Below are positions 48,680-55,109 of a stretch of DNA of 55,109 nt, piece by piece (the first letter of the stretch is position 1; each line of letters opens with the position of its first letter). The DNA comes from Spirochaetota bacterium. GTDB taxonomy: Bacteria; Spirochaetota; Spirochaetia; Treponematales; UBA12059. Below the pieces are notes generated by a model, which made no database searches, was not told the origin of the DNA, and saw only the letters and a list, made by a program, of their open reading frames with translations. The translations under genes were made by a program, and so were the position numbers. The DNA lies in contig JAHIWG010000006.1 of the NCBI GenBank assembly GCA_018816345.1, positions 1-55,109 on the forward strand, in the 5' to 3' direction.

Positions 48680-49729
48680 TCACGGTAGGACGCCGGCCTC
48701 TTTGTAGTACTTGGCGGCGCCGGGATGCAGCGGGACCTGTACGGTCTTGGCGGTCGTCTTGGGATCGAATACGCGGTATCCGGCGCCGAGCTGCACGAGG
48801 AAATCCTTGTTCTCGTTAAGCACCTTCGTAAGGAGGTAGACCACGTTCTCGGGGAGGCTCGGGCTGACCAGCAGCTCGGTCGAGTGGCAGAGCGTCTGGA
48901 TGGCGTCGGGCATGCCCGCGTACGTACCGCCGGGGATCTTGGCGAGGCCGGAATCCCTGGCCACGGTCCCGTAGGTCTTGGCGCAGAAGTCTATGGCCTC
49001 GTTGGAAAGGGCCAGGAGCACGGCGGAACGGCCCATGGTCATCTCGGTCATGATGGCTCCGGGATAGCCGAGGCACGCGAAGGCGTAGTCGACGTGACGG
49101 TCCTTGAACAGGCTCGGCATGTCCCCGTACACGGCCTGTATGACGGAGCCGCCGTTGGCCTTGATCATGTCGTAGGATACGCCGTAGTGCTCCAGCACGA
49201 AGGAAGTCATCACGAAGTCGGAGGTCCCGGTCATGGGCGCCGCGACCTTTACCTTGCCGCCCTTCTTGATCTTGTCGACGAACTGCTCGAGCGTAGTGAC
49301 GCCCTCGTCCTTGGCCGCGAGGAAGTGGTAGTAGTCCACCGCCATGGTGCCAGCCCAGGAGGCGATGTTCTTGTACGGCTTGTCGTAGATGGGAGCGAGG
49401 CCGTTATAGGCGGCCTTATCCACGTACCCGACGCCCCAGGCTATGTCGGCGTCGCCCATATCGAGCTGCCTGGGATTGGCTACGCCGCCGCCGGGAATCA
49501 CCTTGATGGTGATACGGGGCTCCTTCTCGTTGACGAGGCGGGCGAATCCGCCCGCGACCGTATACCAGCCGCCGCCCATGCCGCCCGCGACCCAGGTATA
49601 GGTAGCCGACTTGATCTCGTTCGCGGCACCCGTCGCCGAACCGGAATCCTTGTCGCCCATCGCGGAGACTACCCCTACGGCGGCGAAAAGCACGATTAGA
49701 GCCATAATAGCTCTCTTGAACCTCTTCAT
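48680..49729 (-). CDS. TAXI-family TRAP substrate-binding protein
   Basis: A 349-residue exported binding protein. The signal peptide (MKRFKRAIMALIVLFAAVGV) is followed by the TAXI pattern: YTWVAGGMGGGWYTVAGGFARLV, PGGGVANPRQLDMGDADIAWG, and PMTGTSDFVMTSFVLEHYG. AAGGAGG precedes the ATG at 49729. It is the first gene of the catabolic operon that extends to 41538; a promoter and a dyad lie at 49756-49803. TAXI substrates known elsewhere include glutamate-like and dicarboxylic acids, so an imino or amino acid is plausible here. Confidence 0.95.
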   Translation of the reverse strand: MKRFKRAIMALIVLFAAVGVVSAMGDKDSGSATGAANEIKSATYTWVAGGMGGGWYTVAGGFARLVNEKEPRITIKVIPGGGVANPRQLDMGDADIAWGVGYVDKAAYNGLAPIYDKPYKNIASWAGTMAVDYYHFLAAKDEGVTTLEQFVDKIKKGGKVKVAAPMTGTSDFVMTSFVLEHYGVSYDMIKANGGSVIQAVYGDMPSLFKDRHVDYAFACLGYPGAIMTEMTMGRSAVLLALSNEAIDFCAKTYGTVARDSGLAKIPGGTYAGMPDAIQTLCHSTELLVSPSLPENVVYLLTKVLNENKDFLVQLGAGYRVFDPKTTAKTVQVPLHPGAAKYYKEAGVLP

Positions 49730-49755
49730 ACATCCTCCTTGCGGAACTTAGCTCC

Positions 49756-49803
49756 ACTCATCAGCGGATGAGTAATGCTATGGCCGTTTTTTGCTCCTGT
49801 CAA
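49756..49803 (-). promoter_or_regulatory. promoter and dyad of the TRAP/dehydrogenase operon
   Basis: On the minus strand TTGACA (49798-49803), 17 bp and TAGCAT (49775-49780) precede a perfect 7-bp inverted repeat (ACTCATC and GATGAGT, 49756-49762 and 49767-49773) located at the expected transcription start. It could be the operator for the FCD regulator of the operon. Confidence 0.55.
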
Positions 49804-49980
49804 CGGAATTCTTATCATTCTTTCATGCTTGCCCTTCGCATCCGGAAATAAAAAACCAGGAATTAGACAGAATCCGTTTCCGCCCCCTTGACCCGCATGG
49901 CTCGATTTGTTAGTTTTCCGCCATTCTGATTTCTTTCATACTGAATACTGTCGATTCCGATCAAGGATGGTACGTACCGC

Positions 49981-50457
49981 ATGAGCGACGAAGAGCCCGA
50001 TACCTACGAAATGAGCGAGCGGATACTTAGCATCATCCCGCATTTCCATAGGACCTTCGGGCTCTATATCGAGAGGAACAGGCTCGAGGCGGGTATCTGC
50101 AACAAGAACCAGGAGAAGGCCCTGCTCGTGCTGCGCGATAACGACGGGATGATAGCGTCCCGCCTGGGCGCGTGCCTGAACCTGCAACGGGGGAGCCTTA
50201 CGAGCCTCGTCGACGGCCTCGTCGATATGGGTTTCGTCATGAAATCGCCCGACGCCGACGATCGCCGCAAGGCGCACCTGGAGCTTACGCCCGAGGGCCG
50301 GAGCTATATAGACGAGCGTCACGACAGCTTGCGCGCGCGCATAGGAGAAAGCCTCCTGGCGCTAAGCCGGTCTGAGCGACGCGAATTCGGACAGGGCCTC
50401 GAGGCCTTGCTCGAGGCTTTCAAGCGCATCGAAGCGCGCGAGGAGAAGAACGATTGA
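49981..50457 (+). CDS. MarR-family regulator
   Basis: A 158-residue dimeric winged-helix regulator. The core reads NKNQEKALLVLRDNDGMIASRLGACLNLQRGSLTSLVDGLV (recognition region, shown in shorter pieces: QEKALLVLRDNDG and NLQRGSLTSLVDGL), followed by the wing KSPDADDRRKAHLELTPEG, the classic MarR D-x-R-D-x-R/K pattern. It is coupled to a MATE efflux gene by a TTGA overlap, so it most likely represses it until a toxic compound binds. The ATG at 49981 has only a distant AAGGA site. The 251-bp gap before it holds the TRAP promoter and no gene. Confidence 0.92.
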   Translation: MSDEEPDTYEMSERILSIIPHFHRTFGLYIERNRLEAGICNKNQEKALLVLRDNDGMIASRLGACLNLQRGSLTSLVDGLVDMGFVMKSPDADDRRKAHLELTPEGRSYIDERHDSLRARIGESLLALSRSERREFGQGLEALLEAFKRIEAREEKND

Positions 50458-51824
50458 GCGACGAACGGACGATCAGGGGAAACGACAGGACGGAGCAGCT
50501 CGGCAAGGCGGGAATCGGGCGCCTCTTACTAAAATTCTCGGTGCCGGCCATCGTCGGCATGCTGGTTCAATCATTATACAACGTGGTCGACCGCATCTTC
50601 ATAGGGAACGGCGTCGGCGCGCTGGGCCTCGCGGGAGCGACGGTGAGCTTTCCGTTCATGCTCGTCTTCATGGCGTTCAGCATGATGATAGGCATAGGCG
50701 GTAGCGCCCTCCTGTCTATCTCCCTGGGCGAGGGCAAGACGGATTACGCGGAGCGGGTACTGAATAATTCCTTCGTCCTCGTGATCATAGTGTCCGTTTG
50801 CCTGACCGCGCTCGGGCTAGCGTTCCTCGATCCCCTGCTACGCTTCATCGGCGCGAGCGACGCGGTCCTACCGTACGCCCGCAGCTACATGCGGATCATC
50901 CTATTCGGCGCCATCCTCAACGGCGTGGGCTTCGGGCTTAATAATTTCATACGCGGGGAGGGGAACCCGAGGATCGCCATGATGACCATGCTCATAGGCG
51001 CGGTCCTCAATACTATCCTCGACCCTATCTTCATCTTCGCCCTGGACATGGGCATCGAGGGCGCGGCCTGGGCAACCATCATAAGCCAAGGCGTCAGCGC
51101 GATCTGGGTACTAGCCTATTTCTTCGGGAAAAAGAGCCATCTATCGCTCAAGCCGTCGTTCATGACGCCGCGCAAGGATATTATCCTTCGCATCATAGCC
51201 ATCGGGTCCGCCCCTTTCGCGATGCAGCTCGCCTCGAGCGTCCTCAACACCATCCTCAATAAGCAGCTGTATACCTTCGGGGGCGACACGGCCATCTCGG
51301 CCATGGGAATCATCCATAGCGTAACCATGCTGATCCTGATGCCTATCTTCGGCCTCAACCAGGGTTCCCAGCCGATCATCGGCTACAATTTCGGGGCGAA
51401 GAACTATAAGCGGGTCGTCAGGGCGGCGGAGCTGGCCATCCTGGCGGCGACGGCTATAGTCGTGATTGGCTGGCTGGGCACGAGGTTCTTCTCCGGAGCG
51501 ATAATTTCGGCGTTCGCGGGCGGCAACGAGGAGCTCGTGCGCATCGGCTCGTACGCGATGAGGATATTCTTCTCCATGTTCCCGCTCGTAGGCTTCCAGA
51601 TAGTCGCCTCGAGCTACTTCCAGGCGGTCGGAAAGCCTAGGCACGCGCTCGTCCTCAGCCTGAGCAGGCAGGTGCTCTTCCTCATCCCTCTCCTCTTCAT
51701 ACTCCCCCGCTTCTTCGGCCTGGAAGGCGTATACGGCGCGTCCCCGGTCGCCGACGTCCTGAGCTCGCTCGTCACGGGCGCTTTCTTCATAGCCGAGCTA
51801 CGGACGATGAGGAGGACGGCCTAG
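50454..51824 (+). CDS. MATE-family efflux transporter (MepA-like)
   Basis: A 456-residue, 12-helix inner-membrane antiporter. The MATE pattern is visible as LLLKFSVPAIVGMLVQSLYNVVDRIFIGNGVG at the N-terminus (key pieces: SVPAIVGMLVQSLYN, VDRIFIG), GIGGSALLSISLGEG, NFIRGEGNPRIAM, and GLNQGSQPIIGYNFGA in the second half. The start is TTG at 50454 within the MarR stop (TTGA), with GGAG eight bases before it. It belongs to the MepA/NorM-like multidrug group that expels cationic compounds with Na+ or H+; the substrate is unknown. Confidence 0.93.
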   Translation: MSDERTIRGNDRTEQLGKAGIGRLLLKFSVPAIVGMLVQSLYNVVDRIFIGNGVGALGLAGATVSFPFMLVFMAFSMMIGIGGSALLSISLGEGKTDYAERVLNNSFVLVIIVSVCLTALGLAFLDPLLRFIGASDAVLPYARSYMRIILFGAILNGVGFGLNNFIRGEGNPRIAMMTMLIGAVLNTILDPIFIFALDMGIEGAAWATIISQGVSAIWVLAYFFGKKSHLSLKPSFMTPRKDIILRIIAIGSAPFAMQLASSVLNTILNKQLYTFGGDTAISAMGIIHSVTMLILMPIFGLNQGSQPIIGYNFGAKNYKRVVRAAELAILAATAIVVIGWLGTRFFSGAIISAFAGGNEELVRIGSYAMRIFFSMFPLVGFQIVASSYFQAVGKPRHALVLSLSRQVLFLIPLLFILPRFFGLEGVYGASPVADVLSSLVTGAFFIAELRTMRRTA

Positions 51825-51874
51825 CCGGGGCCCTCGTCCCGGAACGGCATTCAATCCTTCCTAGATATCCTATC

Positions 51875-51925
51875 CGATATATACATATTGACTTATTTGC
51901 GTATATACCCAAGTATATCGATAAT
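51875..51925 (+). promoter_or_regulatory. AT-rich promoter region with inverted repeats
   Basis: TTGACT (51888-51893) and several -10-like hexamers (TATATC at 51914-51919, GATAAT at 51920-51925) lie in an AT-rich stretch. CGATATATAC (51875) and GTATATCG (51913) form an inverted pair around GTATATAC. Exact promoter hexamers are not certain. Confidence 0.35.
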
Positions 51926-51975
51926 GATAAGTACGCTCCTTGAGGAGCGGGGATAGTAATCCAGGAGGGCCACGA

Positions 51976-52848
51976 ATGAAGAAGATCATCATCGCGACCG
52001 TAGCCATCGCGCTCGGCGCGGCGGCCGCGTTCGGCCAGACGGCGACGAAGTATTACGTCGCGCACCAGGGCGGCTACGTAGGCGAAGCCACCGTCACTAT
52101 CAAGGGGACCAAGGTCGCCAGCGCTTCCTACGCCGAATGGCAGGGTCCGGGCGGATGGGCCGAGAACAACGCGCCCGACGGCAAGTCGATCGTCGACGGC
52201 GCCGTCGTACGCGTGCCCGATCCCTTCGCCAACGCCGGCAGCGCCGATCCCGCGATCAAGGGCTATATGTTCTATATCTACAACGTCCAGAACGGCCTCG
52301 GCGTCTGGTCGCAGTACACCCCCGGCAAGGACGGCTTCGTCCGCCCCTCGCGCCAGTACGAGCGCGACTTCGAGGGCCTGATGGGCAACCCCATCCGCGC
52401 CGCCGCCTACGCCAAGGCCGCCCGCGAGGACACCCTCGTCAACGTGACCATCGAGGGCCTCAAGGTCACCGTCGGCAAGCCCGCCTCGCAGACCGTGCAC
52501 TACGGCCACATGAACAAGGCCGACCCCAGCGCCAATTATATGTCCCTGAACTCCTCCAGCATCGGCTACCGCTATAACTACCAGGCCACCATCGCGTTCT
52601 TCATGGCCCATCCGACGGCCGACTATACCGCCGCCACCATGAAGAAGGCCAAGGTAACCCTCAAGGAAGACAAGTCCGTCGACGCCCTAGCCAAGGTCTC
52701 CGACTACACCGCCGCCGAGGATAACGTCTACGTCGTAGCCGACGCCGTCTCCGGCGCCACCTTCTCGGACTTCCAGCACTATTCCATGGAGCTCCAGGCC
52801 GCCTACAAGATGGCCCTGGCCGAGCGCGCCGTCAAGTTCAAGAAGTAA
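51976..52848 (+). CDS. exported FMN-binding-type protein with flavinylation motif
   Basis: A 290-residue exported protein. The signal peptide is MKKIIIATVAIALGAAAAFG. The mature chain has two similar halves with the pattern G-x-V-G-x-A-T-V-T-I-K-G (about 33-44) and VTLKEDKSVDALAKVSDYTA near the C-terminus. DAVSGATFS (256-264) matches the [DN]xxSGATxS/T motif to which ApbE/Ftp attaches FMN through phosphothreonine (T262 here). It is thus probably a flavinylated extracytoplasmic redox protein, like RnfG or PplA. No ApbE gene is in the window. AGGAGG precedes the ATG at 51976, and a strong terminator follows, so it is a single-gene transcript. Confidence 0.78.
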   Translation: MKKIIIATVAIALGAAAAFGQTATKYYVAHQGGYVGEATVTIKGTKVASASYAEWQGPGGWAENNAPDGKSIVDGAVVRVPDPFANAGSADPAIKGYMFYIYNVQNGLGVWSQYTPGKDGFVRPSRQYERDFEGLMGNPIRAAAYAKAAREDTLVNVTIEGLKVTVGKPASQTVHYGHMNKADPSANYMSLNSSSIGYRYNYQATIAFFMAHPTADYTAATMKKAKVTLKEDKSVDALAKVSDYTAAEDNVYVVADAVSGATFSDFQHYSMELQAAYKMALAERAVKFKK

Positions 52849-52867
52849 GGATCCGCCCCGTCGTTCC

Positions 52868-52896
52868 GGCCGAGGCCCGCGGGCCTCGGCCTTTTT
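52868..52896 (+). terminator. Rho-independent terminator
   Basis: An 11-bp GC stem (52868-52878 and 52881-52891) is followed by five T residues (52892-52896), 20 bp after the stop of the FMN-type gene. Confidence 0.9.
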
Positions 52897-52930
52897 GTAT
52901 CCTTCCGCTTTCGCGACGCTAATGCGCCGC

Positions 52931-53620
52931 CTACGCGCGCTCCGGTCGTCCCAGCTGCTTGAGCGCCTCTTCGAGGTGCTCCCGTACGGCCGTCCCCGTC
53001 CCGGCCTCGTCGCCCGCCTCGAGCGCCGCGACGATGCGCCGATGCTCGACGGCGACCTTCGCGGGCCAGCCCGCCGCCTGGAGGAGCCTGCGCCTGCTCA
53101 GGATAACGAATTTCTCCATGGCGGCCGACAGGCCCTCGTAGACCCTGTCGAGCACGGGGTTGTGCGCGGCCGCGACTATCAGGGCGTGGAACCTGGCGTC
53201 CCACGCGCCCGCCGACTCGGCGTCGCCCTCGGCCGCCTCCAGCCTTCGCACGCATTCGGCGAGGCGCTCAAGCTCCGCCCGAGTACGGCGCGAGGCCGCT
53301 AGCGTCGCCGCCGGAGCCTCTATGATGAGCCGCATCTCCATCACGTGCGCGAGCACGTCGTCGGGCCAGACCGAGAGGTACCTAAGGCTCGCCGCGAGAT
53401 CATCGGCGCCAGGAGCCGCTATGAAGGCGCCCTGGCGTTCCCTCACCTCCAGGAGCCCCATAGCCTCCATGGTGATAATGGCCTCGCGCAGCAGATTGCG
53501 GCTCACTCCGAGGCTCTCGGCGAGCTCGCGCTCCGGAGGCAAGCGTCCGCCGGGAAAATCCTCCGGCTTCCGGATCATGGCGCTCAACGCGCGGACCAGC
53601 TCCGCTCTCTTCTTTTCCAT
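52931..53620 (-). CDS. GntR/FCD-family regulator
   Basis: A 229-residue regulator. The N-terminal winged helix (LPPERELAESLGVSRNLLRE) is typical of GntR/FadR, and the C-terminal domain (about 85-225) is an FCD domain with metal-type residues in WDARFHALIVAAAHNPVL and EHRRIVAALEAGD. It is divergent from the IlvD-type dehydratase gene; between them lies a strong inverted repeat with the GntR-FCD pattern TGGT-N-TACCA. It probably represses the dehydratase and its own gene until a sugar acid or similar ligand binds. The ATG at 53620 has a weak ribosome site. Confidence 0.92.
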   Translation of the reverse strand: MEKKRAELVRALSAMIRKPEDFPGGRLPPERELAESLGVSRNLLREAIITMEAMGLLEVRERQGAFIAAPGADDLAASLRYLSVWPDDVLAHVMEMRLIIEAPAATLAASRRTRAELERLAECVRRLEAAEGDAESAGAWDARFHALIVAAAHNPVLDRVYEGLSAAMEKFVILSRRRLLQAAGWPAKVAVEHRRIVAALEAGDEAGTGTAVREHLEEALKQLGRPERA

Positions 53621-53660
53621 ATTGACCCGACTGTAACCGGCGAGTACAATTTAGTCAATC

Positions 53661-53684
53661 GTGGTTCTACCTTGGTAGTACCAC
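53661..53684. promoter_or_regulatory. GntR-type operator between regulator and ilvD
   Basis: GTGGTTCTACC (53661-53671) and GGTAGTACCAC (53674-53684) are inverted copies with one mismatch, separated by two bases; the inner TGGTAGTACCA is itself a near-perfect palindrome fitting the FCD-regulator consensus. It lies 22 bp before the ilvD-type start. Confidence 0.7.
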
Positions 53685-53705
53685 GGCATCTTCGGGAGGT
53701 TACGC

Positions 53706-55109
53706 ATGAGAAGCGACAGGGCTAAGCGGGGCATCGAGAGGGCTCCCCACAGATCGTTGTTGAAGGCCTCCGGCTATACCGATTGGGAGATAGAGCGTCC
53801 GTGGATAGGCGTGGTCAACGCGTTCAACTCCATCATCCCGGGCCACGTCCACCTTAAGCGCATCGCCGAGGCGGTCAAGGCCGGCGTGTACGCGGCGGGT
53901 GGGCTCCCCCTCGAGTTCCCGGTGATAGGCGTCTGCGACGGCATAGCGATGAACCACGCCGGCATGCGCTACTCGCTCCCGAGCCGCGAGCTGATCATGG
54001 ACTCCATAGAGGTGATGGCCCAGGGGCACGCCCTCGACGCCCTCGTCCTCGTGACCAACTGCGATAAGATAACGCCTGGCATGGCCATGGCCGCCGCGCG
54101 GCTCGATATCCCTTCCATAGCCATTAGCGGGGGGCCGATGCTCGCGGGCCTGCGCGGCGGGGCGGCCATAGACCTATCCACCGTTTTCGAGGCCGTGGGC
54201 AAGGTGATGGCGGGCTCCGCGACCGAGGCCGAGCTCCTGGAGACCGAGAACGCGGCTTGCCCGGGCTGCGGATCCTGCGCCGGCATGTTCACCGCCAACA
54301 CCATGAACTGCATGATGGAGGCCCTCGGGCTGGGCCTTCCAGGCAACGGGACGATACCGGCGGTCTACGCGGAGCGCGAGCGCCTGGCCAAGGACGCCGG
54401 CCGGGCCATAGTCTCGCTCGTCGAGGCGGACGTCCGCCCTCGCGCCATCCTGACGCGGGAATCCTTCCGCAACGCGGTGGCGGTAGATCTCGCCCTGGGC
54501 GGATCGACCAATACGGCCCTGCACCTCCCCGCCATAGCGCACGCCGCCGGGCTGGAATTCGACATAGAGATATTCAACGAGATGGGCCGCTCGGTGCCTC
54601 ACCTATGCAGCATGAGCCCGGGCGGCCCCCACCATATCGAGGACCTGTACAGGGCGGGCGGCGTGCAGGCGGTGATGGCTACGCTCCTCGAGGCCGGCCT
54701 CATAGACGGCTCCTGCGTCACCGTTACCGGCAAGAGCGTCGCCGAGAACCTGCGGGGCAGGCTCTCGCTCGACGACGACGTCATACGGCCGATAGGCCGG
54801 CCCTACCACGCGCGGGGCGGGCTCGCCGTGCTCAAGGGCAGCCTCGCTCCGGACGGAGGGGTCGTGAAGGAATCCGCCGTCGCCGAGGAGATGCTGAGGC
54901 ACGTCGGGCCGGCCCGGGTCTACGACAGCGAGGACGAGGCGTACGCCGCCATCCGCGCCCGCTCGATCGCCGACGGGGACGTCGTCGTCATACGCTACGA
55001 GGGACCGAAGGGAGGCCCGGGCATGCGCGAGATGCTCAGCCCGACGTCGGCCCTCGCGGGCATGGGCATGGACAAGACGGTGGCCCTGGTCACCGACGGC
55101 CGCTTCTCC
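53706..55109 (+). CDS. ilvD: dihydroxy-acid dehydratase-family protein, 3' end cut off
   Basis: The first 468 residues of an IlvD/Edd-type dehydratase run to the window edge without a stop; full-length relatives have about 550. Typical pieces are PGHVHL (45-50), [20 protein letters not shown], the cluster Cys C119 in [10 protein letters not shown] and C191 in [13 protein letters not shown]. The first cluster Cys of the [2Fe-2S] type is replaced by Gly in PGHVHL, as in the E. coli-type [4Fe-4S] enzyme. It would dehydrate 2,3-dihydroxy acids in branched-chain amino acid synthesis; a sugar-acid dehydratase role is possible because a GntR/FCD regulator is divergent. GGGAGG precedes the ATG at 53706. 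Confidence 0.93.
   Translation, partial: MRSDRAKRGIERAPHRSLLKASGYTDWEIERPWIGVVNAFNSIIPGHVHLKRIAEAVKAGVYAAGGLPLEFPVIGVCDGIAMNHAGMRYSLPSRELIMDSIEVMAQGHALDALVLVTNCDKITPGMAMAAARLDIPSIAISGGPMLAGLRGGAAIDLSTVFEAVGKVMAGSATEAELLETENAACPGCGSCAGMFTANTMNCMMEALGLGLPGNGTIPAVYAERERLAKDAGRAIVSLVEADVRPRAILTRESFRNAVAVDLALGGSTNTALHLPAIAHAAGLEFDIEIFNEMGRSVPHLCSMSPGGPHHIEDLYRAGGVQAVMATLLEAGLIDGSCVTVTGKSVAENLRGRLSLDDDVIRPIGRPYHARGGLAVLKGSLAPDGGVVKESAVAEEMLRHVGPARVYDSEDEAYAAIRARSIADGDVVVIRYEGPKGGPGMREMLSPTSALAGMGMDKTVALVTDGRFS

Overview
This window comes from a GC-rich bacterium that is very probably a spirochaete (Treponema/Spirochaeta relatives). The strongest markers are a flagellar sheath protein FlaA (14841-15923), a radical SAM protein of the spirochaete-restricted spiro-SPASM type (22647-24170), and a small exported barrel-like protein resembling the DUF3996 family of spirochaetes. 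Base and codon use look even along the window (GC-rich third positions, but unusually many AUA isoleucine codons). I see no prophage, insertion sequence, integron or CRISPR array. The sequence reads as ordinary chromosome with several accessory catabolic loci.

Layout. 1-5.3 kb: a Fur/PerR-type regulator (cut by the window edge) behind a reverse rubrerythrin with a palindrome on its -10; an RsmH-like methyltransferase; glycyl-tRNA synthetase; two small lipoproteins; an AraC regulator. 5.4-9.2 kb: a sugar locus with a GPH symporter and a family 2 glycosidase. 9.4-13.3 kb: a TetA-like MFS pump, elongation factor P with its arginine rhamnosyltransferase EarP, and a DUF3996-like protein. 13.4-16 kb: tRNA-Glu(UUC), an alarmone synthetase fused to TPRs, and flaA. 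16-24.2 kb: a tightly overlapping seven-gene operon (spiro-SPASM, glycosyltransferase-like, SpsF-like cytidylyltransferase, SpsG-like/zinc ribbon/methyltransferase fusion, ATP-grasp, cell-wall amidase, GerMN). 24.3-31.9 kb: B12-dependent ribonucleotide reductase behind an NrdR-like box, an ArsB-type permease with an EIIA-CBS partner, arginine deiminase, and a 55-residue 2[4Fe-4S] ferredoxin.

32-41.5 kb: an AAA+ ATPase, a YesM-like histidine kinase and a YesN-like regulator run towards a CUT1 sugar ABC importer (binding protein, two permeases) that carries an extra FbpA-like lipoprotein. An 11-bp tandem repeat lies upstream of the importer. 41.5-49.7 kb: nine genes on the minus strand form a catabolic unit. 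A TAXI-TRAP transporter is joined to an FAD amine/imino-acid dehydrogenase system (DAO-type subunit, HcnB-like and HcnA-like subunits, Bfd-like and 4Fe-4S proteins), a DapA-family lyase and an FCD regulator. 50-55.1 kb: a MarR-MATE pair, an exported protein with a flavinylation-type motif, and a GntR/FCD regulator divergent from an IlvD-type dehydratase cut by the window end, with a near-perfect inverted repeat between them.

How it works together: much of the window is regulated nutrient uptake (sugar symporter, sugar ABC, TRAP, CBS-gated permease) linked to cytoplasmic catabolism. It also holds redox defence (rubrerythrin, ferredoxin), translation and stringent-response functions (GlyRS, EF-P/EarP, tRNA-Glu, SAS-TPR) and an envelope/glycoconjugate operon next to flaA. 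Genes are densely packed, and ten junctions use four-base stop-start overlaps (ATGA, GTGA, TTGA). The least understood parts are the spiro-SPASM operon, the lipoprotein/kinase/regulator set around the sugar ABC importer, and the secreted flavin-type protein.
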